DNA from: Stagonosporopsis chrysanthemi
Lineage: Eukaryota > Ascomycota > Dothideomycetes > Pleosporales > Didymellaceae
DNA: 64,000 nt
Assembly: GCA_022560025.1 (NCBI GenBank)
Contig: JAFISE010000052.1
Span: 62,001 to 126,000 of the forward strand
Reading direction: 5' to 3'
Positions 52,633 to 62,448 of this stretch are shown here, in pieces. The notes under the pieces are model-generated. The model did no database searches, was not told the origin of the DNA, and saw only the letters and a list, made by a program, of their open reading frames with translations. The position numbers and the translations under genes were made by a program. Positions within the stretch are counted from its first letter, which is position 1, and the number at the start of each line of letters is the position of its first letter.

Positions 52633-53740
52633 TTACTCGATAGCATCATAAAAGCTTTTATCCCTCTCCAACCCCTCATACTGACTCTCAGTACCCTGCC
52701 ACACACCTCTGAGATACACACTCCTGAACCTCCCTACCTTGCCATTGCCTCCATCAAACGCTAGATCCTTAGGCTCATGGATCTCGATCTTCTGGTCGAC
52801 GTGTACTCCACAGTCTTCGGCGTGGACGTTCACCAAACCAGGGATAGCCATTATGTGCTTCATCCGTTGCTGCACAGTCGCGGTATCGGGCGAGTGAAAG
52901 ACGAAGTAGAGCAACTTATTCGGATGGCGGTAAAATGTGAAAGTTGGGTGCGTTGTGGGGAGATATGAGGGGATTTGGTCGGGGGAAAGCGATGAACTTT
53001 GTACGTCAAGGGAAAGAACCAGGTCAGAGTCCAGGGACTGAGGTGGCCTTTTGTTAGTACATGTATACTGATTAAGGACAGAGAGCACCGACTTACGATC
53101 TGCACCATATTTCCATCGTTGGCAACCTTTCCGAGTGTAGCAAGGGCTCCATCCGAGATCTTGTTCTTCATCCTTCGATCGCACAGGCGACACTTGTTCT
53201 TTTTGTAGCCTGCATCATTTGGAATCGCGTCGTTCTTCTGCAAATCCTCGCATCTGTCAGTGCACTCTCGGATTTCACCTTCTCGATGCATATCCCTCTC
53301 GATCCAGGAACGTGCATCTGTTATTTCCCCAATCTCTTTGCAGATCAAGCTGGTTTCAATGTACCCAGCTCCAGAAGTTGCACCAAATCATGTCGGTAGC
53401 GCAAGTATAGCTCACATTCGCCTCTGGGTGCTCGGAATGGCACAACAGTGATGGCAGATACGGACCCTCGGCGGCGTAGCAGCAGGTACAGAGATCTTTG
53501 AGGATCTAGTACGCCATCTAGAAGGTTGAGGTTGCTTTGGAACGAATCCTCTGGACCCTTGCTTTGGACGACTGAACGCACATGGGCGATGTTCTTCTCT
53601 AGGGTTAAGGGTAGGGCTAATGCCTCATGGTTGCAGAGGAATGAGTTGAATGCTTCGTGCACGGCTGGCGGAATAGCTGCGGGTGAATAAGCCAAGGATT
53701 CTTAGCAGAGAAGTTTTATACTGAGGGGAGGGGTCGACAT
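52633..53740 (-). CDS. TWF1: Twinfilin, with an apparent frameshift
   Basis: Exons 53740..53722 (MSTPPL), 53676..53097 and 53037..52633. The two introns are standard (45 and 59 nt). Twinfilin has two ADF/cofilin domains, binds actin monomers and caps filaments. The first domain is seen in AVHEAFNSFLCNHEALALPL and LDPQRSLYLLLRRRGSVSAI; the second in PTFTFYRHPNKLLYFVFHSP, QQRMKHIMAIPGLVN and VHAEDCGVHVDQKIEIHEP. Within exon 2, homology runs RYRHDLVQLL in one frame, then GAGYIETSLICKEIGEITDA in another; the switch is at about 53375-53372 and needs one missing base. The first frame stops at 53345-53347. No spliceable intron explains the jump. It is therefore either a damaged gene or a one-base sequence error. 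Both halves otherwise look well conserved. Confidence 0.72.
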
Positions 53741-54186
53741 TGTTTGTGCATGGACCTGTTGAACCAGAATAGCCTGTCGGTAGCAATTTGAGAAGTGGCA
53801 GCCTAGCGCCCAGAAATCAGTGCACGGAAGCTGCATGCAGGTGACGCGTCGTTCTGCTCTTTTTGAAGAGCTGTTTGAACGTACAAAAAGAAAATTGTAG
53901 AGGTGTCATCAGCCTTGCTGCGCGTAGGGACGGCAACGTGCGGAGTTCCGCACCCACTGCGGAGTTGACCTGCGGAGAATAAGAGTTCCTCCAATTCGTC
54001 CATTGTACTTCGTGCTCCATTGGTAACGTCTTTCTTTGTGTCACTTTTTCACTGTCCTGTTACCAGAAAAATGCTTTCTTGCCTGCTTCATAATTGACAT
54101 TATCATTACCATTAATCATTATTCTGACTGCCAGTGAGAAACCTCACTTTGTAAAAAGGCTGGACGTAAGCTTTTCCGGTCTCGTA
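53741..54186. other. Intergenic, twinfilin promoter side
   Basis: 446 bp; no supported gene and no clear element. Confidence 0.35.
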
Positions 54187-55215
54187 TTAGATCCAGGTCT
54201 GAACAATTTCTTCCACCCCATCCACTTCTGCTCTCCTGGGCACCACCTCATAAATTCTCTCTGGAGACACGACCGTCGTCCTGGCCGGAGGAACTGTCAC
54301 CACCCGGCGCTGGGAATACATATGGACCATCAAGGCTTTTGTCTTCTCGTAAAATTCCAATGCGTGGCCATTGTGAATCAGATCGTATTCGGGAGCGAAT
54401 CGTTCGCGAAAAGCCAAGTAGTAGTCATGCATGTTTCGTTCCCTTATCTCATTCAGAGTCGACAGTAGCTGCACATCTGCAGACTTCAGTGTCGACTTAA
54501 GGTAGTCATCGTATACCAGTTTCGAACCATCTTGAGTGTTTTTCTCGTCTTGGGACCGACTTTGGCTATCTCGTAGCCCTCTTGAGATGTGTAGCATAAG
54601 TTTGAGCGCAGAGTAAAGCCTCCAGCGTAGTGTATCATCGGGCATGTTTGTCTTCACGAACTGTATTTCGGCAATGATTGTCTGGACTGTTGCAGCAAAG
54701 TCACATGTTTTCTTGGCGAAAAGGTGTTCCATATGCTGTTCGTGCGCCTCGAGTCGTTCGAGTGCAGCATGGGTGTCTAGGTGTTGCAGTGTTGTAAGAC
54801 TCAAGTCTGGATTGCCGAAATCAGCTTCCGAGTACTTAAAATCGCGTGCCTCTCACCCACCGGATTCCAGGCCGTGATGCTTGATGATTGCATAGCATTC
54901 TAGAGGCATATTGTGATTACGATTCCTCCACTTGTCTCGTTCATCACGCGTTCTCTGCAGCTCATCACGCAGAGCTTGCATCTCTTCCCGTGCTCGACGA
55001 AGATCATCCATCAATATAGCTTCCTCGGGCCGTCGACGGGTAGGCGAAGGTTGTGGGTTTAGAGGAGCGATAGCGTCCACTTGGTTATACTTGACAGCAG
55101 TAATCCTCAAGCATTCGCCGACTGCATGTTCGCTACCTTTCGCACAAGTGCAGCTGTTGATGGCCAATCCCACAGACCCGCATTCACTTGGAGCTGGCGA
55201 GTAGGCAGAGCTCAT
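54187..55215 (-). CDS. Uncharacterised coiled-coil protein
   Basis: Two exons: 55215..54861 and 54806..54187 (GTGGGT donor, AATCCAG acceptor); 324 aa. I do not recognise the family. The first 65 residues are polar with two Cys pairs (NSCTCAKGS). Residues about 70-105 form a heptad-patterned charged helix (MDDLRRAREEMQALRDEL, QRTRDERDKWRNRN), a likely coiled coil. The second exon is helical: RLEAHEQHMEHLFAKKTC, AATVQTIIAEIQFVK, LRWRLYSALKLMLHI, and a Tyr-rich segment DYYLAFRERFAPEYDLIHNG. The last 45 residues (VTVPPARTTVVSPERIYEVV) are Pro/Val-rich. No signal or membrane segment. The splice choice rests on frame and donor/acceptor only, so the join is less certain than the exons. Confidence 0.6.
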
Positions 55216-56790
55216 GATTTCCTTGGGGAGCCTCGAATGCACCGCGTGCTAAGAGCGAACTCTGGAAACTGGTGATAGCAGTCTTGACGAGGTTGAGAGG
55301 AACAAAATGTAGAAAAGCAGATCATGGAAACGTTTTGCACTCAGCCAAAGGGGCTCGCAATGGCTTATTACTGCACAGCACGCACTGGAAATGAATTATC
55401 GAACTTGGCTTTTCACGATCTTAAGCCTCGTACCAGGAACTCCGAACAGCAACAGTCAGCCACGTTTCCATCGGAATCGCCTAGTTTGGCGCCAGGTGGA
55501 GTACTGGGGGAACGTTGAGTTGAGGCTTCCAATGAAGGCATTGAGCCCATGGCCTCTCATTGGTGATGGAAAGATTGCAGCATCAGGGGTTGAGGCTACG
55601 TACCAGATCAGCCGCGACTCGCTTCGTCTTTCTCGGAATATGTTCCAATGAACCAAGTGCGCGTAGAGCCGCTTATCGTTTGTGGATCAACATCGCGTGG
55701 TTCGTGAGCAGTTCGTTGGGAAATGGTGGGGCGTGATCTCCCATTTGAGACGGCTTTCTTGATTAAGGAAAGCGCATTCGCGGACGCGTCGCGGAAGTTG
55801 ACCAACTGACAAAACATCCTGCAGCTATTCAGTTCTGCTTAGGAGCCATCACATGGCCTTGGGCTCAATCGACAAGCACATAGACCGGGGCTCTACATTC
55901 GCACGGAAAAAGTCTAACATAGAGAACAAATTATTTTTATACATCACCTACGAGAAGAAACTCCGAGCGACGCAAGGAGGTAGGTGAGCAGAGGGTCAGT
56001 CATCGATCTGTCCTTCAAGAAAGGTCTAGATGTTTGCAAGTTTTAGCTCAGAGTCGCTGGACAAAGCACATCAAGGTGCCTTCAGATCGACTTTTCACAA
56101 CTGCCTATGACATGGTTGCCGCGGTACATGCATGCATTATCGGTCGCGCTTTATCAATGCATGTGGCCACAGTACCTACATGTGAAGTCTTCCATGCGAT
56201 ACCGGCCTGACGGGAAGTTGAAGGCAACAGCCCTGTTTTCGAATGCCTTTGGCTCGAAGATGTGATCCTTATGCCGAGCATGCGTTAAGCTTGAGACTGA
56301 CAGCACTTCGTTGATAGTCAACGTAGTGAGAGTATCGTATCGATATAACTTTCCATGGTGTAGACATGTCAGAAATCTTCAAATGAGGTGGCTGCACAGT
56401 CTCATCCCTAGTATGTCCACAAGGGTAACTCTTGCGTCAACAACACAAATCAAACCTATCTTGAGATGGCTAGGACACAAGAAGCAGCTTTGTCGAAAGC
56501 TGTGAGGTGCACGCGTTCGCCCTCTCACTTTCGAGCGCGCTCTCTCTCAATTCTTCACCACTGTGCTTTACTCTAGTACAACCCAGCTCTCTCACCTTCG
56601 ACTGGATGGGCCGCAAGTGAGTTCCTGCCACACACTACTAGCATAAAAGCTATCTCTTGTGCCCAGTTTCGATCTTCTCACCACACCTCCTCCACCACAC
56701 ACGCGGAGCAAACCTTTCATACCACACTGCGAATACTACAATATCAGGCTTCCAAGCTAAGTGTGCTTAACATGCTCCCAACTGATCATC
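55216..56790. other. Gene-free stretch before the GTPase gene
   Basis: 1.57 kb with no supported protein gene. At 56606-56617 the plus strand reads ATGGGCCGCAA followed by GTGAGTTCC, which could be a four-codon first exon with a donor belonging to the GTPase gene, spliced to a site near 56790. This is speculative. The 150 bases before 56790 are C/T-rich. Confidence 0.4.
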
Positions 56791-59669
56791 ATGCAGCAGC
56801 TGATCTACGACGGGAGAGTCGAACAGAAGCTGACCGCGTCAGTCAAGAGGATCATGGCGTTCGACATCGTCCCACTCGAGCAGTTCCCTGCCTTCCTCAG
56901 CACACAGAAGAATCTCATTCGCTACAACTCATCTATCGAGAAGAAGCCAAACCATGCTTACTATAGGATGGACAGGTCTGCAATTGACGAGGATCTCAAG
57001 AACTTCTCGCACGCGATCATTGCGATTCTGACCGGATCACCAAGTGATGACAGAGAGCTGCAGCATCTGTTGCGTACTGCTAGTGATCTTGCAAATGTTC
57101 AGCGGAGCCCTGCAGTCAAAGTCGCTCTCATCGGTGCTCAAGGTGCAGGAAAATCGCTCAGCCTCAACGCGCTGTTTGATTGCGACGGTCTCTTGCTGAC
57201 AGGAGCGGACGGATCGGCATGCATCTCCTCTATCACGAAATATGTGCATTACAGCGGAGAGTTCAAATTCTCGGCTGAGATCAAATTCCTGGATCCCAAG
57301 AAGCGAGATGCCCTGCTCAACGAGCACGCGCGTAATCTATACCATTATCAACATGCAGATGTCGACTCCGATGATGAAGATGCCATCCACACCCGACCCT
57401 CAGACCACGACGAGGCGGAACGGCGCCTGAAAGACACTGCGGAAGACATTTTCCTTACACTCTTCGGCGACCGGGATCACTTCCATGAGAGCTGGAGCGC
57501 AAGCTCCTACAAAAGTGGGATATTCATCAAAGAATGTCAACTCAAGTGCGAAGAGACTCTTTATAAGGCGGGTGGCGCCTCAGGTACAGCCATCAAGCTC
57601 TCCAACGACCCAAAGGATCAAATTAGGCAGCTGAGGCCCTTCCTGACCGAGGACAAAACTGTCCCGTCCTTATGGCCACTGGTTGACCACATTACGATCA
57701 AGTTCAACAACGAACTTCTGCAGTCGGGCATTGAAATCATAGACCTTCCAGGTATGTATCCGCCGCGTCTTTGACAAAAAGCATGCTTTGACACTAGCAG
57801 TTTGGGGCGACAGTAATCTCTCAAGAGTTCGCCACGCCGAGGAAATCAAAAACACAGTCGACGCAGAGATCATCCTGGCCGATATTATTCGCTTCGCTTC
57901 TGAAGACAAGGTAATCAACAGCGCTCGAGCAGCTGTTGCCCACCATGGTGTCGCAAATGTGAAGCTGGTCACTACCAAGATCGATGTAAGTGGATGGCTG
58001 GTATTGACAGCATGTCATTTGAGTCTAAATGTTATGATAGGCTTTTAGCGCAAATGAACTATCGCATTGCCCCGGCGATGTCTATGATGAGATCAGGCGT
58101 CTCATTGAGAACACCGAACAGCAGGAGGCACAGCTCGACGATGACGAGAGCGACAAGAATTTGAAGAAGCGAGACGTTCTCGATAAATGCAAGTCGTATC
58201 TTTATCGACTGCTGAAACAGACGAAGGTGATGGAGCGCAACGACATCACGACTGCGAAGTTGGTCACCAAGCTTTAGGGCAGAAGAGCACAAGATATGCC
58301 TCAGTCCTCCAACACATCGGCTGCGGACTATATGGACTGGATCAAGCATTCGAAGATCAACTTCAAGAACGAACCTTCCTTGCCTGTGGAGATGACCGGC
58401 ATACCCGCAATTCGCCAATACCTTTATTCACTTCCGGCTGACCAGAACCTGAAAGATTATGAAAATCACATCAAGTTCATCGAGAAATTGAGGCATACAG
58501 TCAACGACTCTAAGCGGAGCAGAGATTTTGAGACTATCGCGAACGATTTCGATGCTATCTGCAAAGGATTCATGGAACGTTTGCTAAACTAAGCCAAGAC
58601 ATCATTTCAGTCCTCGTCAGACAACAGCATCTCCCGAGTGCAGGCCGATGTATCTACGCTAAAGGATCACATAGCAGAGCTTTTCATGGAAGACTGGAAT
58701 GAGCTGAAATCTGCAGCATTTACCCGGATCTTGAAGAATCGTGGCACGGTATCCAAAGGGGTGTCAAAGGCCCGGGGTCTTGAGAATGGCGCCAACTGGA
58801 ACAAGGATTTAGCCGCAATCCTGAATCCATCATTTATGAAGTGGGCAAACACGTACGCTGAGCATATGAAGCCGATGAAGCCAAGTCTCACCTGTGCATT
58901 CGATAAGTTGCATAAAAGGATCAACAAGATGATGCATACTTCTACGGCTAACCTACCCACGATCGAGAAGTCAAAGAAGAAGTGGCATCCTCTTCGCCTT
59001 AAGATACAGGCGAAGCTGAGTGGTCTTATGGATGCTATCGGTCGAGAGCAGGCAAAGCATCTTGAGCTCGCTACCTTAGCCTTTGATCGACAGGACAACT
59101 TTATTTCGCAGATCACAGACGAGATCTACATTGAAGTCTTCAACACTGTCCCAGCACTCAAGCCGCCCAATCCGAAGGCCAAGAAGCAATACAAGCAGTA
59201 TGTCGAGCCTAAGCTCAAGGTCCAAAAGAAGAGGCTGGCAGAGCTCATGCTGCACGGTGAATATCACATTGTCGACATGATCATCAATCATTTCCAGGGC
59301 GAGTTCGACAAAGCTATTCGGCGAACGCTGTTGGAGCATTTCGGCGGGATCAAAAAACTGTTTGAGAGCTTCAGCAAGTCCCTCCGCTCATTGCTGCCCA
59401 TCAGCTACCAGCTCAATGACGACGGCATAGCAATTCGCGTGGAGGTTGGCGAGCGGCTTCCCCAGCTTGAGCAGGAAGTCGCGCGGCTGCAAACTCTACT
59501 TCCTATTCACGTCTCCCAAGAAGACGATGGTATTGAAATGGACGATGTGGATGTCAAAGAGGAGGAAGACAACTTCGCTTTGATCCTTGAGACGATGAGA
59601 AAGCGCAAGAAGGCTGAATCTGCTGTCGGACGCCACACGGCTAAGAAGGTCAAGCAGGAACCGCTTTGA
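56791..59669 (+). CDS. Dynamin-like large GTPase (SLIP-GC/NUGGC-like), two in-frame stops
   Basis: Exons 56791..57751, 57801..57985, 58041..59669 read as one frame of 924 codons apart from TAG at 58275-58277 and TAA at 58590-58592. G1 is VALIGAQGAGKSLSLNALF (residue about 110-128). G3 is normally DLPG but splices to IIDLPVWGDSNLSRVRHAEE (or DLPAVWGDS with the tandem acceptor 3 bp earlier). G4 is LVTTKID. The downstream helical region (LDKCKSYLYRLLKQTKVMER, DYMDWIKHSKINF, FIEKLRHTVNDSK, and the long C-terminal helices to 59669) continues past both stops with coding quality, ending in a basic AKKVKQEPL. Related fungal proteins are P-loop GTPases of unknown role. The first stop could be spliced out by a 51-nt in-frame intron (GTGATG..CTTTAG); no good intron covers the second. 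Start codon is uncertain. Confidence 0.62.
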
Positions 59670-60826
59670 TTTTGTTCGTTCACGAACAAGAACTGCAGTC
59701 GGAACGAGAGCCGCAACTCTGAAAAAAGAGATACGAGAATGGAAAGGGCGCACAAATTGGAGAATTAGATTTGAGGAAAACCCCGAGTGACAGCCTGAAT
59801 TTGACGGCTAGTTGGATTCTGGATTCTGGATTCTGGCGCTGCTGCTTCCCTTCACTGAATTTGCTTTATCCTAGATTGCTTTGTTCTCTTCTCTCTTCCT
59901 TCTCTCTTCCTTGCTTTCATCATCCCCCCGCCCCATCCAAGCACAATCCCCACCACCAAAAGCCGGAAGCCGCCAGCCACCGATACTACACTCCCCCGCT
60001 GCACATGGTGGAGCCGGCGGTTTAACCTGATCTACACACGCCCGATCTACGCAAAGCAAAGCCAGATGACAACCCGGTGCTCAGCACCACCCTTTCCGCC
60101 GTAGCGAAAACCAAAAGTCTTCACCGATCACACAGAACTAACCAAAGTTCTTCTCCAATCATACAAGATCTAGTACCACCTTAAAGAGACGATTGCGCAA
60201 TCTTGTTTTACCTGTGCCGTGATGAGGTGAAATTTAATCGTCGCCGCTTGGTGTGGTTTCATAGATGCCCATGCTTGAGGTGGGTGGCTGGGCGGCTTGG
60301 GGCCGGTGTGAGCGTCATGTCGGCGCCACCAAGGTGATGAATTCACGTCCACGGAATCTTTGAGAAACAAACAGAGTACACATGTGTGAGTAATTAAGTT
60401 GATATTGGAGGGAGACCGCGCGGCCTTTCGGCACTGCGGTGTCCCCGTATTGTAACACTACATGGACGTGTCAATTCTGTATCCTTGTGCCGCCTCCTCC
60501 ACCGCGACTCGGCTCTGGCTTCGGCCGTGTGTATTCCAGTCCGGATCCCTCGTGATCGGACGAAGCTGTCGTTCTTTCGTATGTACGTAGCAGCGTGATA
60601 TGGCTGTGAAGCGATAGTTGTATATGATATGCGAAGCGGTGCTATTAGTGGTGAATAGCGATGTCGAAATGAAGTTTCGAAAGGATGACGGGGTCCTGGA
60701 GGGACTGCGCCGAACGCCCAATGCTGAAAATAGATGGCCATGTACATGTCGCAAACGAACGTAATGAAAGGATTATTTAGGTTCATGGATTCACGTCCAG
60801 CTATTGTAGCAAATAGGATAAGTTGC
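59670..60826. other. Convergent intergenic region
   Basis: 1.16 kb between the GTPase and the WSC gene. Short frames on the minus strand (60394-60786) have no motif. A pyrimidine-rich run (ttctcttctctcttcc type, 59881-59915) and a 7-bp triplet repeat are the only notable sequence. Confidence 0.4.
59814..59834. repeat. Short tandem repeat, unit ggattct
   Basis: Three perfect head-to-tail copies of the 7-mer ggattct in the 3' flank of the GTPase gene. Confidence 0.85.
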
Positions 60827-62448
60827 TCAGCGTGGATCGGGATTCCTCACCTGTTCATGATTAGATTTGAAGCTTGGTCAACGTCAACTGGTTACTTACA
60901 TTAAGTTGCCGCCCGTAATCACGACTGTCGTCTATGCTGCCCAGACTTTCGCGGCTGCTGTTTCCAAAGGTTGGGTGATACATAAGCACCGTCTCTGGAT
61001 TGAGTCGAGAATCAATCATCATCGGTTGGCTGTATCTACGTTGTGATCCTGAGATCGGGCTGATTGATTCGTTGTCATGCCGGCTGCCGGAGTTGCTGAA
61101 GTTCGTGGCAATTGGCGGTGGGTGATGGGGATCTGTCGCGAAAGTCCGCCCTCCGATCAAACCAGCCTTACTCATTGTGCTTGTGTTTCGTGTGATGCCT
61201 GCTTGGTGCTCCTGTTCTGCGCGCTGTTGTCTCTTTCTTCTCCACAAGAAGAAAAGGATGCCACCCACAATTGCAGCGATTGCAGCGACGCCTCCGACGA
61301 CGCCTCCAACAATAGCACCAGTATTGCTTGAGCCGCCGCCACCACCACCACCACCACCAACCGAGGGCTGAGATTGATTTGCAGCTTCTGTGGGTCGATA
61401 AACAACGGTTCGGGTCACGACAGCACCACTTTCCGTAATGACTTGGACGCTTGTAGACATAGCGGTAGAAGAAGAGGTAATGACTGTTCTCATGGTCGAA
61501 GATGGTTCATCGCTCGGAGAGGACTGGATGTCGTGTCAGTCTTTGCTGGTTACATAGTTGTCAAGAGTGAGTAAGGAAATGGGGCTAAATACAGGAGCCA
61601 CAGACGTAGGTACAGCAGACGTCCGGCGTTGAGTAGGCGTCACAGTAACAATCGGTGAGTCTCCCACGACAGTTTGAGTTACTGTCACGGGAGGCCGACC
61701 GCGACTTGTGGGCTTCTCAATCGGCGGAGCCGACGAAGGCTGCCTACATGTCAAATGTGGTCGGCTATCGGATACCATCTCGGAGCCAGGAGGTTCCTCG
61801 GGAATAAAGAACAGACAGCGAACAGATAAGACTGTCTGAAGAAACGAGAGAAAAGGGCGAGGGAAAAGGACGAGGGGCAATCAAGCGCTTGCGTTATAAT
61901 GAAACATGGAGGTACTAACAGTTGCTGCATCTGATGACGGACGGACCGTCGAAGAAGGGACAGGAGTCGCGCTACTCACTCTTGTTGAAGATGGTGTAGA
62001 AGATGGTGTAGAGCCCCCTGCAGTTCCGGAAGGTTGGCCGTCGAGCTTGATGTAGATGTAGAGGCCTTCATCCTCATTACCACACTTCTCAGTTGGGTAA
62101 CCGGGACAGTTGACCTGACAGTTGTCCAAATCAGTTGTGGTTGAAGGAATGTAGTTCGAGCACCAGCAATCTTTGAAACGAATGACAGCGAAAGCGAAGG
62201 TACCCTGCTCGGCGCAGTGGTCGCGACATTTGCCATTGGTCTGCCAAGTCCAAAAAACTGACGCGAACCGATTAGCAAGATGTATTCCGGGGCGGAAAGG
62301 TCTACTCACAAGGATCATCTGTTCCTGTGTTCTGTGACGAGCAATACGATTGCGTGAATGTAGAGACTTGTGCTGATGCCAGCACGCTGAACAAAAGCGT
62401 AACGATTGCAATAATCATGTTGGGCAGAGTCGGTCTCGTAGACGCCAT
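60827..62448 (-). CDS. WSC-domain single-pass membrane protein (cell-wall sensor type)
   Basis: Five exons: 62448..62310, 62257..61920, 61739..61593, 61523..60900, 60850..60827; 423 aa. The layout is that of Wsc/Slg1 wall-stress sensors: signal peptide (IIAIVTLLFSVLASA), WSC domain (about 35-105: YCSSQNTG, TNGKCRDHCAEQGTFAFAV, DCWCSNYIP, NCPGYPTEKCGNEDEGLYIY), a long Ser/Thr stalk, a Gly run, one membrane helix (about 277-301: AIVGGVVGGVAAIAAIVGGI) stopped by RRKRQQR, and a 120-residue cytosolic tail. Such sensors signal to Rho1/PKC through the tail. The last exon is only 24 nt and gives VRNPDPR-stop, so the protein ends RQLNVRNPDPR, resembling the NPDP ends of fungal Wsc proteins as I remember them. 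Intron 2 has an unusual GTTAGT donor and tandem acceptors. Exons 1-3 joins keep frame. Confidence 0.85.
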
